Of a stretch of DNA of 64,000 nt, positions 35,398-47,390 are shown piece after piece. The first letter of the stretch is position 1; each line of letters opens with the position of its first letter. This stretch comes from Temnopleurus reevesii (lineage: Eukaryota; Echinodermata; Echinoidea; Temnopleuroida; Temnopleuridae): the NCBI GenBank assembly GCA_036244855.1, contig BQKZ01000380.1:23749-87748 (forward strand), read 5' to 3'. The position numbers and the translations under genes were made by a program. Under the pieces are notes generated by a model. The model was not told where the DNA came from. It was given only the letters and a program-made list of their open reading frames with translations, and did not search any database.

Positions 35398-38300
35398 GTA
35401 GATTTCGTTTAAATTTGGACAGCTAATAAGACAGCTGGGCACACATATTAGGTTAAGGGGACAGTTAGACTACTTGGTAGGATGGAATTATCTGAGTTAC
35501 TCTATATTTTATTTCTTGCTTTCATCTACATTGTAAAAGTTAAACCACTAACATAAAGTGATAAACAACTGATAAATGTTGCTGATAACAAGTTTATGGT
35601 TTTGCGGATTGATATTATGATCTCAATTTGTCTGCTCACTCCAATCTTTACCCAATTATTGGATTGGAAAGACATATGACTCAATTCTGTCACACAGAAT
35701 TTTTTAAAGATCTGACTAGATCTTCATCGCCCTATACATTTAAGCATAAAAATATGTTCATTTTTATATGCACTGATCTGTATTATGATTGAATAAAATA
35801 TAGAAGGTTAGTTTTTAACTTTTAAGCTCATCATTGAAATTCGTGATGGATTTTGTTTTGTTTTCATACACTTTGGTGTCTTGAACTCTCCTGAAAGTCT
35901 TTCATTTTTTTTAATAGCAACTTTTAACAAACTTGAAATCTGTGCTTGAAAGTGGAACTTAGTCTTAAGTCAAATTGAATGAGTACCGTACAAGGACCGG
36001 TTTCCGGCCACCCTGGTATAACCGGCCACCAAACCTCATGCAGTTTGTCTATGGCGCGCACTTAGGTTAAATGCGCGCCCAAATAAGCGCACGTACGCTT
36101 CAACACAATCCCAATGGAGGCTCAAATCACCTGGCAGGCGGCCGGAAACACCCGCCCCATGTCGCTTGGCGATCGTCGATTGCTGCGCGAATATACGGGC
36201 GCCATTCATTAAGTTATGCACATCAATTTAAAGCCCAGAATTTCGGCTAAATTATGATCTGAAAATAAACTTGAAATGCTAGATCTTGTGACTTGTGGAA
36301 GAGCAAAACTGCTTAAGCGGCCGGAAACTGGTGCTCATACGGTATATGTTTAGCATTCAACTCTTCTGTGATTTATTCAAATAGGGAACAATAAAGTCCA
36401 GATATTATCTCTCATATCAGGTCTTAAAGGACTTATAGGTTGTTATGATGGACTGACTTTAATAAGGCCACCGCACACTATGCAACTTTTAGTCTTACGA
36501 CCTTAAGACTAATTTTGCAAATATTGAAACAAGCTGTAATAAGTCATCTTACGGCGAAGTAATTGATACTTGATATTTCATAAAGTTTTAAGTATCAACT
36601 ACCTTCTCATGAGAGGGCATATTATAGCGTGTTTCAACATTTGCAAAATTGGTCTTAAGGTCTTAAAACTAAAAGTCGTGTAGTGTGCGGTGACCTTTAG
36701 TTCATGTTATCATATTCATAGGTTTGGATAGTGTTTCACCAAGTCATTCCTAAGGTTAGGAATGACTTTATAAATAAAGAACGACCGGGATTTAGGATGC
36801 TTGTAATATTCTTATCATTCAGCAAAAGAACTAATACCATTCATTCTTGTTCTCTACATGCAGGCAGTGAGTTTCTCTCTTGAGAAAAGCTACAAATTGA
36901 TCATACTAACTTTATCTTCATATATAATCTCTGTATTATTTTCTTTTCAGGCTTTAGTGACAATCTCAAGCGAAGTAGCAGAAGGAACTTTGGAAAATCT
37001 AGAAGGCTTACTCTCTCCAAAGGTAAAAAAAATTAAACCATTCTCCTTTTTTTCATTTTGAACCTGGGAGAAAGTGCGCCCAAAACCGAGAACTAAAAAT
37101 GTAGGTTTAAAATTATAGTTTCATTTCAAGCTGTGATCCCTTTTTTTTTAGTGTGTTTTTTTTTTGCAGAGATTGTGGCCATAAACTTACACTCTTTCAC
37201 TATAATACACTCACCTGTATAAGGCATTATGGGAGGAATATTCCAGTTTTACAGATGTCAGATTTCTTAGATGACTTTAATTTCAACTTTCAAAAAGTAA
37301 TTTGTTGGATTCTGGTTGGATTTGTAGCAGGATGCTTGTAAAAGGTGTTAAGGTGGTAAATGTTCCATCTATTCTTAACTGTAATTATTTCATAAATGTG
37401 TAGTGTTTAATAAAATTTTATTTCCTTAAGCTTTGAAATACATACTTGTACAAATTAACTCTGTTGAAATAAGATTTGCAATCCCCAGGTGTAGTCCAGA
37501 GCCTTGAATATTGATGTTCTTGAGAGTATATTTTCCTATCTCTTTCTCTTTTTCATTTGTAGCTTATCAGAGAGGTGAAGAGTATATGTCGAGGCTTCAG
37601 TGTGAAGGAGATGAGTTCTCTACCGGTCTCGGCCGAAGACATTCTGCACACATTTCCTCATGACATCGCAATACACTATGATGACAAAGGTATAATTCTG
37701 TCTAAAGTCAATTTTTAGTCTATGGGGATGTTGTACAAAAGTTGCAGTAGATTGTAAGTTGCAATTGATCAGATATCATTGTTTCATGCGCATCTTGTTG
37801 GAAGCGCATTTCATGCACATATGAAAATGCTTGTTACAATTTGCACCTTATGAACAACACTCCTAAGGCCCCAAAGCAAAGCAGTATTCTCTTTTAAAAG
37901 TCAAAATAACATTGAAATAACTATACACTCTGTAAAGAAGCAACACCTCAATGTGATGTACATTTTGCTAGATGAATTTGAAGTCTTATCTGCCATTAAT
38001 GTTGGAGGCTAAATTGGAAACTAAAATTTTATATGAGAAAACAAATCATTTTTTTTCCTCGACCACACAAATGACACTTTCCAGATTTCCAGTAGGAAGT
38101 TGAATTGAAGAAAAAGTGTTTTGACTAGGGATTGTATTGATTGCAAAGTTATATTTAATAATGCATTGAAGGTGTTTTGCTTTGTTTTCTTATTCGGATT
38201 TTTTTTTTGTTTTGTTTTAAGGGGGAAGTTGTTGTTTGTTGCTGTTGTTTTTTTTTTTGGGGGGGGGGGGGGGGGAAGGGTGTTACAAATTCACAAAATT

Positions 38301-39024
38301 GAATATTCATTAGAAACATTAGGAAATAGGGGAAATCGAAACAAGGCTGTGTTTTCCACATGACTCCACTTGGACTGAATAACATATCCCATTTAATGTT
38401 TAGCTTCCATTTTGTCTGTTCATCCATCAAGAGGGAAGTTCCTGTTCATTCTCATATGAAGCTTAATATTACTCCATGAATTTACAACAGTTACAAAGTA
38501 CATTTAAAGGGTCTGTGAGGTAAAAAAAATGATATGTGTACTGGTATAGTGCATAAATTTAAAGCCAAATAAATCTATCCAACATGTATTTGCCAGTTAT
38601 GGAGTACAAAATTTGAATTCAAAGTTAAATTCTATTTTAGACTTTTTTTAATGTGTATATGTTTTCTGGCTTGCATGTCCCATTGTTTCACCGAGTGAGC
38701 TAGGAATAAGAACTGTTCATTCTTTCAATTCAATATTTCATAAAAGAAAAATGCTTTAATGTTATCGATGATTGTGAATAATCGGTTTGATTGATATAAC
38801 CCACTAGAAAATTATTTTTGGGGTCTTGTGTAACCTTCAATTTCAAGCCTTGTGGATATTGAATAAGATTCTGATTGAGAATGATTCCTCTTGAATGAGC
38901 AACATGTCCACTGTATTGTTAATAACTTCCATTGTGTCTGTTCACGTATCAGGAGGAAAGTTCCTGTTCATCCTGATGAAGTTCTGGTGTCATTCCACTG
39001 GGTCTGGAAGCAGTGATCTGGAGG

Positions 39025-39058
<34 letters not shown>

Positions 39059-40452
39059 AGTGTGATAACGTGATATTTTTTTTGTTTATAACCCTCTAGC
39101 AACTTTGCAGTACGGATTGGGTCCTTGATTGAGAATGACTGCATTGGACCAAGCAATATATCCCATTTATTGTTTAACTTCATTATATCTGTTCATCCGT
39201 CAGGAGGGAAGTTCCTGTTCATCCTGATGAAGTTCTGGTGCCATTCCACCGAGTCTGGAAGCAGTGATCCGGAGGTGAAAGGGTTCCGAGTCGGAAGGCC
39301 TCCCCCTGGAGTCTCACAGGAAACATTCGACAGTCTTGGCAGTGTCTACAGCTGTACATATGAGTAAGGATCAAAATTTGTAGTCCTGTTGCTATACATT
39401 TGAATGATGAATCCCTTCATTCAAAATGCATATTTTGATAAGATAAACGGTATTTTTTTTTTGCATTATTCAAGGAGACAAGTTTATCTCATTGTTTTCT
39501 CTTTTTTTTGTAGAATAAAAGGCTTACAAACCCAGTACAATAGTTTTCTTCACTTAACCCTGGTGAGATGAATAGGTATGGCACATAGAAATTCCTTGAA
39601 TTGGAGTTATTATTTAATGATAACAATACAGAATCAAAACAGAATCTCCATTAACTCATTACTCTGTTATCATGGATGTTTCTAGAAAATGGTTTGATGG
39701 ATATTGTTTTGTTGGGGTTCTTTTTTGGGGGCAGGATGCTACATACCCACTTGCCCGAATACCCAGGACAACAAAACTGATCCATTGGGCAAGTAAATAA
39801 GATTGTCACTTGCCAAAAAAGGCATATAGAAATTGTGTTTTGGCCATCAATTTGAGAAGCCACTTGTGCTGTCCGGCAAGTGGTACAAGCGGGGAAGTAT
39901 TATTCTGTGCAACTTTGGTTCAATAAATTTAAATCTAGATACATGTAAGATAATTAAATGATATGAGGGCTATTAAGTCTTTATTGGATATGGTGGCTCT
40001 AAAAACGGTCCTTAAACCGCTCCAAAATTAACTCTTCCACTTTCTCCTCTGGCAAATCTCGACAAGAAATCCAAAAATGTTCAAAATAAAAATTCGAAAA
40101 AATAAAAATTTAAAATATAAACAGGCGTAAATATTCAGAATTGAATGAGAAACGCCTTCAAATCTAAATTCGTCATCATCATCATCATCATCGATTCTGT
40201 GAAAATTTTATGCTTGGTTGTTGCAAGTACCAAAGTTTTTTTTTAACTTGTATTTGGATCCTATATCAGAAACTAAGAGGAACTAGGGCACGTTATAATA
40301 GGAGAATCATTTAAACTAAGATGCTTTCTTGATCTCTTTTCAGGTTTCATCGTAACATATCACCTGGTGCCAGTCCCGAGTGGATGATCACATACATGCA
40401 ACATGGTCAGCTGATAAACACCGAATCCAGAGGGCTTCCAGAAGATGAGTGA
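34993..40452 (+). CDS. MAIP1: m-AAA protease-interacting protein 1, mitochondrial (5 coding exons, whole span)
   Basis: Mitochondrial matrix protein known to associate with the m-AAA protease (AFG3L2) and to help maturation of EMRE, a subunit of the calcium uniporter. Coding exons: 34993-35397, 36951-37022, 37563-37689, 39204-39363, 40344-40452. They sum to 873 bp, so 290 aa plus stop, close to the vertebrate length. All junctions are GT-AG with consistent phase. The N-terminus (about 1-80) is Arg-rich and poor in acidic residues, as expected for a presequence. The conserved core begins VIFAIPNPIKVIRNNIFYWL, continues YFDPDFSIDEFTQGAKQ, IAIHYDDKGGKFLFILMKFW and VYSCTYEFHRNISPG, and ends near EWMITYMQHGQLIN. 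The ATG at 34993 is preferred (AACACCATG); a GTG reading at 34939 is only an open-frame extension. Introns carry several MITEs and two decayed copies of exon 4. Confidence 0.95.
35984..36344. mobile_element. MITE with TACCGTA ends in MAIP1 intron 1
   Basis: The left end TACCGTACAAGGACCGGTTT and the inverted right end TACCGTATGAGCACCAGTTT continue into a shared CCGGCC block, giving about 28-bp imperfect inverted repeats. The terminal TA suggests a TA target, as in Tc1/mariner-type elements. Confidence 0.75.
36464..36698. mobile_element. Foldback MITE with about 68-bp inverted arms
   Basis: Starting AAGGCCACCGCACACTA and ending TAGTGTGCGGTGACCTT, the two arms match for about 68 bp, including GACCTTAAGAC and TTTTGCAAAT. 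Only about 100 bp is unpaired. It lies in MAIP1 intron 1. Confidence 0.85.
36741..36768. repeat. 28-bp perfect hairpin in MAIP1 intron 1
   Basis: Arms AAGTCATTCCTAA and TTAGGAATGACTT are perfectly complementary across a central GG. Confidence 0.8.
36951..37022 (+). CDS. MAIP1: MAIP1 coding exon 2
   Basis: 24 codons, ALVTISSEVAEGTLENLEGL and then LSPK, between acceptor TTTTCAG and donor GTAAAA. Phase 0 at both ends. Confidence 0.93.
37563..37689 (+). CDS. MAIP1: MAIP1 coding exon 3
   Basis: Encodes LIREVKSICRGFSVKEMSSL through HDIAIHYDDK, leaving phase 1 at a GTATAA donor. Acceptor TTGTAG. Confidence 0.93.
37721..37867. mobile_element. MITE, GTTGTNCAAAA family, copy 2 (MAIP1 intron 3)
   Basis: GGGGATGTTGTACAAAAGTT at the left and GAACAACACTCCTAAG at the right are inverted. 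The interior keeps a CATGCGCAT / GCGCATT motif. It matches the copy at 14861-15025. Confidence 0.65.
38360..38460 (+). pseudogene. Decayed duplicate A of MAIP1 exon 4 acceptor region
   Basis: Upstream intron sequence (ATATCCCATTTA) and the exon start (GAGGGAAGTTCCTGTTCATT) are recognisable. The acceptor is altered to CATCAAG and homology stops after about 30 exon bases. Confidence 0.75.
38860..39060 (+). pseudogene. Duplicate B of MAIP1 exon 4 with open frame, lost donor
   Basis: From the acceptor GTATCAG at about 38951 the frame reads GGKFLFILMKFWCHSTGSGS, nearly identical to the real exon 253 bp downstream. After GSSDLEV it runs into (GAT)n at 39022-39058, and no GT donor equivalent is visible. 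Confidence 0.8.
39204..39363 (+). CDS. MAIP1: MAIP1 coding exon 4
   Basis: Encodes GGKFLFILMKFWCHSTESGS through SVYSCTYE. It enters in phase 1 and leaves in phase 2 at GTAAGG. It is the third and only complete copy in a series starting near 38431 and 38952. Confidence 0.93.
39540..39620 (+). mobile_element. Weak SINE body fragment (MAIP1 intron 4)
   Basis: Has ACCCTGGTGAGATGAATAGG and a following ATTCCTTGAA, in the order seen in the full SINEs. Diverged. Confidence 0.4.
40344..40452 (+). CDS. MAIP1: MAIP1 coding exon 5 (C-terminus, stop)
   Basis: Encodes FHRNISPGASPEWMITYMQH through GLPEDE, with stop TGA at 40450-40452. Acceptor TTTTCAG. Confidence 0.93.
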
Positions 40453-40499
40453 CATTCACGATCCAATCGAGAATTGACTTAAACCCCGTCCATACAAGC

Positions 40500-40742
40500 A
40501 GGATTTCTGGAGTCATGGAAAATTATCAAAAATCCTGGAAAAGTTTGTGGTCATGGAGAGTTAGGGAAAAATTAGGGCAGAGTGCTCAAGGTGCTTTTTG
40601 CAGCTGAAGGCGCTCTTGGACGTGATTTTGGAAACATTGCAAGAAAGGAGATCATGGAAAGTAGCACTTTAGTCATGGAAAAGTTGTGTATAATTCATGG
40701 AAAAGACGTGGAATTCTGTTTTTTCTTTGGGAACCCTGACAA
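40500..40742 (-). mobile_element. Interspersed repeat with CAGGGTTCCC end and TCATGGAA repeats
   Basis: The minus strand begins GTCAGGGTTCCCAAAG. The body repeats TCATGGAAAAGT-like words five or more times. The other boundary is unclear. It sits just after the MAIP1 stop, probably in the 3' UTR. Confidence 0.5.
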
Positions 40743-41888
40743 TGCAATGTATGCTCTTTGCAGATTTATACAAGATGAGAGCTTTGACATCCCATGAACA
40801 CAGTGATATCAGTAGAGTTCCTGATCTCATCATACATTTCAACATAGCTTTGTGATGAAATTGAACATTCTGTGGGACTTTCAGATGAAAAATACTTGTT
40901 CATATTCAGAGAGTGCCTATCATACATGCTTATAAAGTCAAAGTGGACTCCATACAGAGATACCAACCGCTCCAGAATATTGTACGTGTATGCTTGAAAG
41001 AAATTGAAATGTATATCACAGTTAAGGCAGATATTTTCTTTGGAAAGAAAGTATACGGGTATTGTTATCGCGCCTTCTCAAGTAAGAAAGTATTCGGTTT
41101 ATGTGTTTGGTGGTTTATATCTTACTTGCATGTGTGACCAATCAACATCCATTATAATGAGGCCTTTAAAAAGATGGATTATGAGATATTGATATTGGAT
41201 GTCTTGAAGTTAAAAAAATGTAACTCACCCAAAAAATATGCGAGATTAGAATTTTGAACACCTCTACCTTGTGCTGTAAAGAATAATGATTTAATTCAAT
41301 TCTTTTCTTCAGTTTTGGCCTTGTGGATCATTGACAAAAATGCTTTCTTCAGTTCATACTTGTAATCTCATGTGATTTATGCTTTTCTGCCTGGTCCACT
41401 CAGGGCAAACTAAAGAACACAATGTTGTAAAAAAAAAAGAAATAGAGGCCTGGACTCTTTGTTTTGGAGGTAGTTAACTCTAAAGTGAACCAAGAGTCAT
41501 GTTCAACTGTGTTGCTTCTGGGCTTCTATATGACTGGGGCTTAGAAATAGATTTTTTATAATTTCAATATAATTCTTTGAAAATGATACAAAAATGCATT
41601 GTTTATATTCAATGTGACAGTAATTTTGGTTACTTTTCATCAATTTCTTTTACATACAATGGTACCTCATTTATAGCAAGGTGGGATGTGATGAAATTCA
41701 TATTATTCCTGGTATGATTTCAGGGACCTTGTTGTGAAGTTTCACTGCACCAGCCATTGGTTACAGCAGGAAATTGTGAGGGAGACAATTCCTTGGTTAC
41801 AGCCTTTTGAAATTTATCCATGAGCATATTATATTCAGATTATCTTGTCATGAAGATCTTATTGGCTAACAAACTGCCTTTAAGACGT

Positions 41889-41890
<2 letters not shown>

Positions 41891-41936
<46 letters not shown>
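41891..41936 (+). repeat. 46-base T homopolymer followed by ACAG
   Basis: Uninterrupted T run then ACAGAGG. It may be a reverse-oriented poly(A) tail or slippage expansion. The run followed by CAG mimics a splice acceptor. Confidence 0.8.
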
Positions 41937-41939
<3 letters not shown>

Positions 41940-42658
41940 GAGGTGGAATATGTTTAATATGCTGGAGGAACAATTCAGAAATGCACATACTATTTGAATG
42001 CCAAAGAGTCTAGTGATGAGTGAGTAAATTAGATTTGATCAGATCAAAACTATGTCTTTGATCAGATCAAATGATTGTAATTTGTTTGTTTGTTTTTGGT
42101 AAGAATTGCCAAGAAGTGCCGAGAAGCACTCATCCAACTGTTAACACTGTTAGATTAATGTAAATTATGACTTTTGCCAATATCTAATCTATATCTATTT
42201 TGGGGGACTAGAATTAAATGGAATAGAGCGATGCTATCCTAAAGCTCTCCTTAAATTCTTTGGGGAGAGTGATCATAAGAACCCCTAGACTTGTTACCCT
42301 AATCTTGCGACATAAAAAACACAAATAAGCGGCCCTAAAATTCTCCATGAGAGCCTTTAGGAGAGCTTTTCATAGCTCCTCTGCAAATTTTAAACTAGTT
42401 CAGTATTTTCTTATGGATTGGTTATGAATGTGTTGAAAAGAAAAGATGACTATCTGTGCTAATAATCATTGAGTTTCTGCTTTGAGGAGTTAAATTTCAA
42501 TTGCAGCAATTCTATCCCTGCATACATGTATTTACATAGATTGATTGTAATCAAATACTATACTCTGATATCTTTGATTTCTGAATCAAATAATTAATCT
42601 AATTTTTGCCTGACTCACTTTTAATGAATTATATTATGTAATTCATTATTGATATGTG

Positions 42659-42664
42659 AATAAA
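42659..42664 (+). terminator. Possible distal polyadenylation signal of MAIP1
   Basis: AATAAA followed by a T/G-rich stretch, about 2.2 kb after the MAIP1 stop. Long 3' UTRs are plausible in this lineage. The signal is common by chance in AT-rich DNA. Confidence 0.2.
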
Positions 42665-43577
42665 TATTCTTGATATTGTTGACATCTAGTGTGCATTTTC
42701 CTGATTTGGGTCAGATTACATTCTGTGATAACGGCGAAACTCGAAACTTCTCCTGAAGCTCTTTGGTTCAATCTTGACAGTTATGTTTTGTGTTCTGCTT
42801 GTATCTAGGATTTTAGAGATGAGGTGGGTTTTTTCAGTCATTATGTGTATTGGAACGACAACATCATGCAACATTAAAAAACTTGTGCGTGGAAATAATT
42901 ACAATCTGTTTTTTAAGACAGTTGAATTTGGGACATTTCGAAAAATGTTTACCACATATAACTGTAAATATGCAGTCGATATTCTTTCCTAACTTTGTTA
43001 AAGTAACGTATTTTGGTCACACCCGGAGGTATTGAATGGTCTAAACTATTCTTGACCATATGTCTTAAACTATTTGCATCACTCTTTTAATGTAGACATG
43101 ACAGTTGAAACGCCTATGTTATAATAGTAGTACAAAAAGTTAAGACATCATAGCAAGAAGGGAATAGCAATTGGCCGAAGATTTTGTTTTGTTGCATCCA
43201 ATACTCAGGGAAAGAACTAAAATTAGTCACAAGAGGGCAGCAACATCTTAGAAAACAAAAATCACCGAGGGTCAGACAAGCTAAGTAAAATGAGAAAATT
43301 AGAAGGGCCCGCGGCCCCCTTTACCCAACCTTTAGTTGATCCGCCCAAGCAATTTTAACAGAATAGTTCAGTTTTGAAGAAAAAAATTGATCTACTGTAC
43401 AGGCAAAGATATAGGGGGCGCACCTGGCCGACGCCTCACCCCCCCCCCCCCTCCCTGGCGACTTTCCAAATACAGTAAAGCAATTGCAACGTCCCAGAGA
43501 GCAAAGCTGTACTCCCAGCTGTCTTGAAGAGGCATCAAAATATGCCCCCAACCCTTTCGGGGCTTCACACCCCCGGT

Positions 43578-44478
43578 NNNNNNNNNNNNNNNNNNNNNNN
43601 NNNNNNNNNNNNNNNNNNNNNNNNNNNNNNNNNNNNNNNNNNNNNNNNNNNNNNNNNNNNNNNNNNNNNNNNNNNNNNNNNNNNNNNNNNNNNNNNNNNN
43701 NNNNNNNNNNNNNNNNNNNNNNNNNNNNNNNNNNNNNNNNNNNNNNNNNNNNNNNNNNNNNNNNNNNNNNNNNNNNNNNNNNNNNNNNNNNNNNNNNNNN
43801 NNNNNNNNNNNNNNNNNNNNNNNNNNNNNNNNNNNNNNNNNNNNNNNNNNNNNNNNNNNNNNNNNNNNNNNNNNNNNNNNNNNNNNNNNNNNNNNNNNNN
43901 NNNNNNNNNNNNNNNNNNNNNNNNNNNNNNNNNNNNNNNNNNNNNNNNNNNNNNNNNNNNNNNNNNNNNNNNNNNNNNNNNNNNNNNNNNNNNNNNNNNN
44001 NNNNNNNNNNNNNNNNNNNNNNNNNNNNNNNNNNNNNNNNNNNNNNNNNNNNNNNNNNNNNNNNNNNNNNNNNNNNNNNNNNNNNNNNNNNNNNNNNNNN
44101 NNNNNNNNNNNNNNNNNNNNNNNNNNNNNNNNNNNNNNNNNNNNNNNNNNNNNNNNNNNNNNNNNNNNNNNNNNNNNNNNNNNNNNNNNNNNNNNNNNNN
44201 NNNNNNNNNNNNNNNNNNNNNNNNNNNNNNNNNNNNNNNNNNNNNNNNNNNNNNNNNNNNNNNNNNNNNNNNNNNNNNNNNNNNNNNNNNNNNNNNNNNN
44301 NNNNNNNNNNNNNNNNNNNNNNNNNNNNNNNNNNNNNNNNNNNNNNNNNNNNNNNNNNNNNNNNNNNNNNNNNNNNNNNNNNNNNNNNNNNNNNNNNNNN
44401 NNNNNNNNNNNNNNNNNNNNNNNNNNNNNNNNNNNNNNNNNNNNNNNNNNNNNNNNNNNNNNNNNNNNNNNNNNNNNN
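43578..44478. other. Assembly gap (901 N)
   Basis: Run of N next to a CAT microsatellite, which probably caused the break. Confidence 0.99.
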
Positions 44479-44865
44479 CATCAGCATTGTCATCAACATC
44501 ATTATCGTCATCATCATTATCACCATCATCATCATCATCACCATCATCATCATTACTATCGTCATCATCATTATCGTCATCATCATAATCATTATTGTCA
44601 TCACCATCATTGGCATCACCATTATCTTCATCGTTAATAATAGTTATACGTTCTTATACTGCGCCTAACACTAACTCTATCAGTCGTCCCTAAGCGCTCT
44701 ACATTGGAGCATAATCATCATCTTTATCATCATACTCACCACCACCACCATCGTCATCATCTCCATTATCAACATCATCATCGTCATCATTATCATCGTC
44801 ATTATTATCATTACCAATACCACCACCACCACCACCACCATCACCACCATCAACATCACCATAGC
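44479..44865 (+). repeat. (CAT/CAC)n microsatellite beside the gap
   Basis: CATCAT/ATCACC tract with one non-repetitive interruption around 44630-44710. Confidence 0.95.
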
Positions 44866-46493
44866 TTTTCACTTTTCACTTTTGCAGCAGACTTTTTTTA
44901 GTAGTCGCGAGTAACTGGATGGAGTAGATGATTGCCTCCACCATGTCCACAGCCCACCTCCGGATATACGGGCCTGAATTTTTATGTAGACACCTTTTCC
45001 TACCCACTATCGATTCCTACCGTTCCGGAATGTGCACGAGATGTATTTATATAAATTAAAGGCTTTCATCACTAATGAATCTCAAGAAGCTTGGTTTATG
45101 GTTTTCATGTTTTCTCTCACTTTAGATCAGCTGATTTGCTATTCACATTTTAATTTTGCCTCATGTATATTCCGGAACGGTTGCTCGCCACATCCTCCGA
45201 TGCGTGCCTGATCGTTCTTCCTCCCCTATCCCTCGCCACACCCCCACGTATTTGCATGCTAATTTCAATTATTTTTTTTTACTGTATTTCTCCACACGAA
45301 CTAATGAGTTAAAAGTAATTTTCACAGAACGGGGTTAAATTCATTAAATTCATTAAATCTGTGAAATATATCTTAAATTTCCCAAAGCAAGTAAAAATTG
45401 GAAAATTTGATATGCTAAAATAACCCAAATATTTGACACTCTCCTCACCTATCAAAATAACTGTACTTTTCAGTGTGCTCATCCATATTTTTCCTTTTGG
45501 ACTCGTGGAGAAACATAACGATTTTGTTGAGCCCTTCTATAACACAAACATAACACACATAAAGCCATTTTTTCTATATAATATTTTTATTCAAATCGTC
45601 TTTCTCAAAGAAGATAACATATTTTATGCATAATCATACATAGACATCTTTTTCTAGAAATATCTGTTCCACACGACAGGGTTTACTATAGCAAACGAAA
45701 TATATAAAAGAAATTCATTATAAATCATTTTGCAAAAACAAGGATACATAAGAGTATTACTTGATCCTTACTCTAAACAGAATATTAACTTATGACATAT
45801 TTTGTAATACACTACAATGAGTGTATCATGTTCACAATGTGGGTGAAAAATAAAAAATCAATCGTATCGGGAAGGGTTGTCACAAAAGAAAATATGATTA
45901 TAAAATCGAAATTAAATTAAAGAAACATAAGACTCCCGACAATATCATTGTGCTAACGATGATTTTCATTTTGCCAATATAATTTTTTATCGGCTCACTT
46001 TGTATATGATCTTATAATGGTAAAATAGAACACAATGTTTACTTTGCTTTCATGAGCAAAACACATAACATGTTTCGGAAAATAAACTTTCTCATATGCC
46101 AAACACTTGGCAGACTAAAACTTTCCGAAAACCTTGGATTCATTTCCGGATATATCATGTACAATACTGATATAAATGGGAAGTAATATACTATGGTATC
46201 TTGCAATATTGATTGCAATCTCAATTCTACTCTCGAAAAAAATATGATAATTTTCACTTGGGAACAAGTGATCAATTTCCAAAAAGAGTAAAGGAAATTT
46301 CAATGAAATCTAAAAATATTTCATTCAAATTTCGATAGGAATTAAAATTCACATGTTCCCGAGTAAACAGTTTCACTCATTGTTTTTTAAGAGATTGCGG
46401 TTAATAAAAAACTGGAATCATAGCCTACATGATTAAATAGAAATATAATTTCACATACTATTGCATAGCGGTTACTGAACAAAAAAAAATGAG

Positions 46494-46725
46494 ACATCAT
46501 TTAGACTCATCTAATATGCAAATAAACACAGTGGAAATAAGCTTATTCGATGTAAATCGATATAAATTTTGGCCTAATAATAAATAAACAAATTAATTTG
46601 AAGTATATGTCATTTCGACTCATTTTATACGCAAATAAACACAGTGGAAATAGGTTTATTCGATGCATATATATATATAAATTCTTGCCTAATGATAAGT
46701 CAATAAACTTATTTGCAGTATATGC
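46494..46725 (+). repeat. Two-copy tandem duplication, 113-bp period
   Basis: GCAAATAAACACAGTGGAAA occurs at 46518 and 46631, and flanking sequence matches (GACTCAT, TTATTCGATG, GCCTAATAATAA). Confidence 0.85.
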
Positions 46726-47390
46726 CACGAGAAATATACCATATTTGTTTTGTCTTTCGTTCTTCATTGATACAATCCGTGGTGATAATACAGGATAATA
46801 ATTAAAGTAAACAAAATCGTGATTAAGGCATTATTCAATATTTACACGAGTACTGAACATAATTATATAAACAATACCTCTAAGATATATTAAAGATAGC
46901 AATATTGTTGCCAGTCGTGTATAAACGTACACTCTAAAAACTCAAATGTTGAATCAACATTCAAAAGGTTGGAGGAGTGATAGCCTTTTCCAACATCGTA
47001 AATTAACATTTCAAACATGTCGGATCAAACAAATTTTCAAGTGTAAATATCCCGGCAATTCACCTTTTGAAAGGTTAATTTAACATTATGAGTTTTTACA
47101 GTGTAGTAACAAGTAAAGAATTCACAGATGAAAAACACATGCATAATGATATAAACGACACATTACCAACTAACTCATTGCATTTAGTCGTCGTCATCTT
47201 ACTAATATTTAATTTCCTCTGTCTTCTATTGCACTAACCTGAGCCAAGAAAGCTCTAATCACACTTACCGTTCTCTTTTTAGAATCTAGCAGATTCAGTT
47301 TGGGGTGGCCTATCTCTTGAAGGGTAATTGGGGTGTAATTTGGGGATGACCAGCATTCCCTATACATGATCACACTATATGAGGTATAAT

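Noticed and set aside
43321..44668. Open frames of 350-436 codons on both strands
   Set aside because: They run across the 901-N gap; only repeat and low-complexity residues are real.
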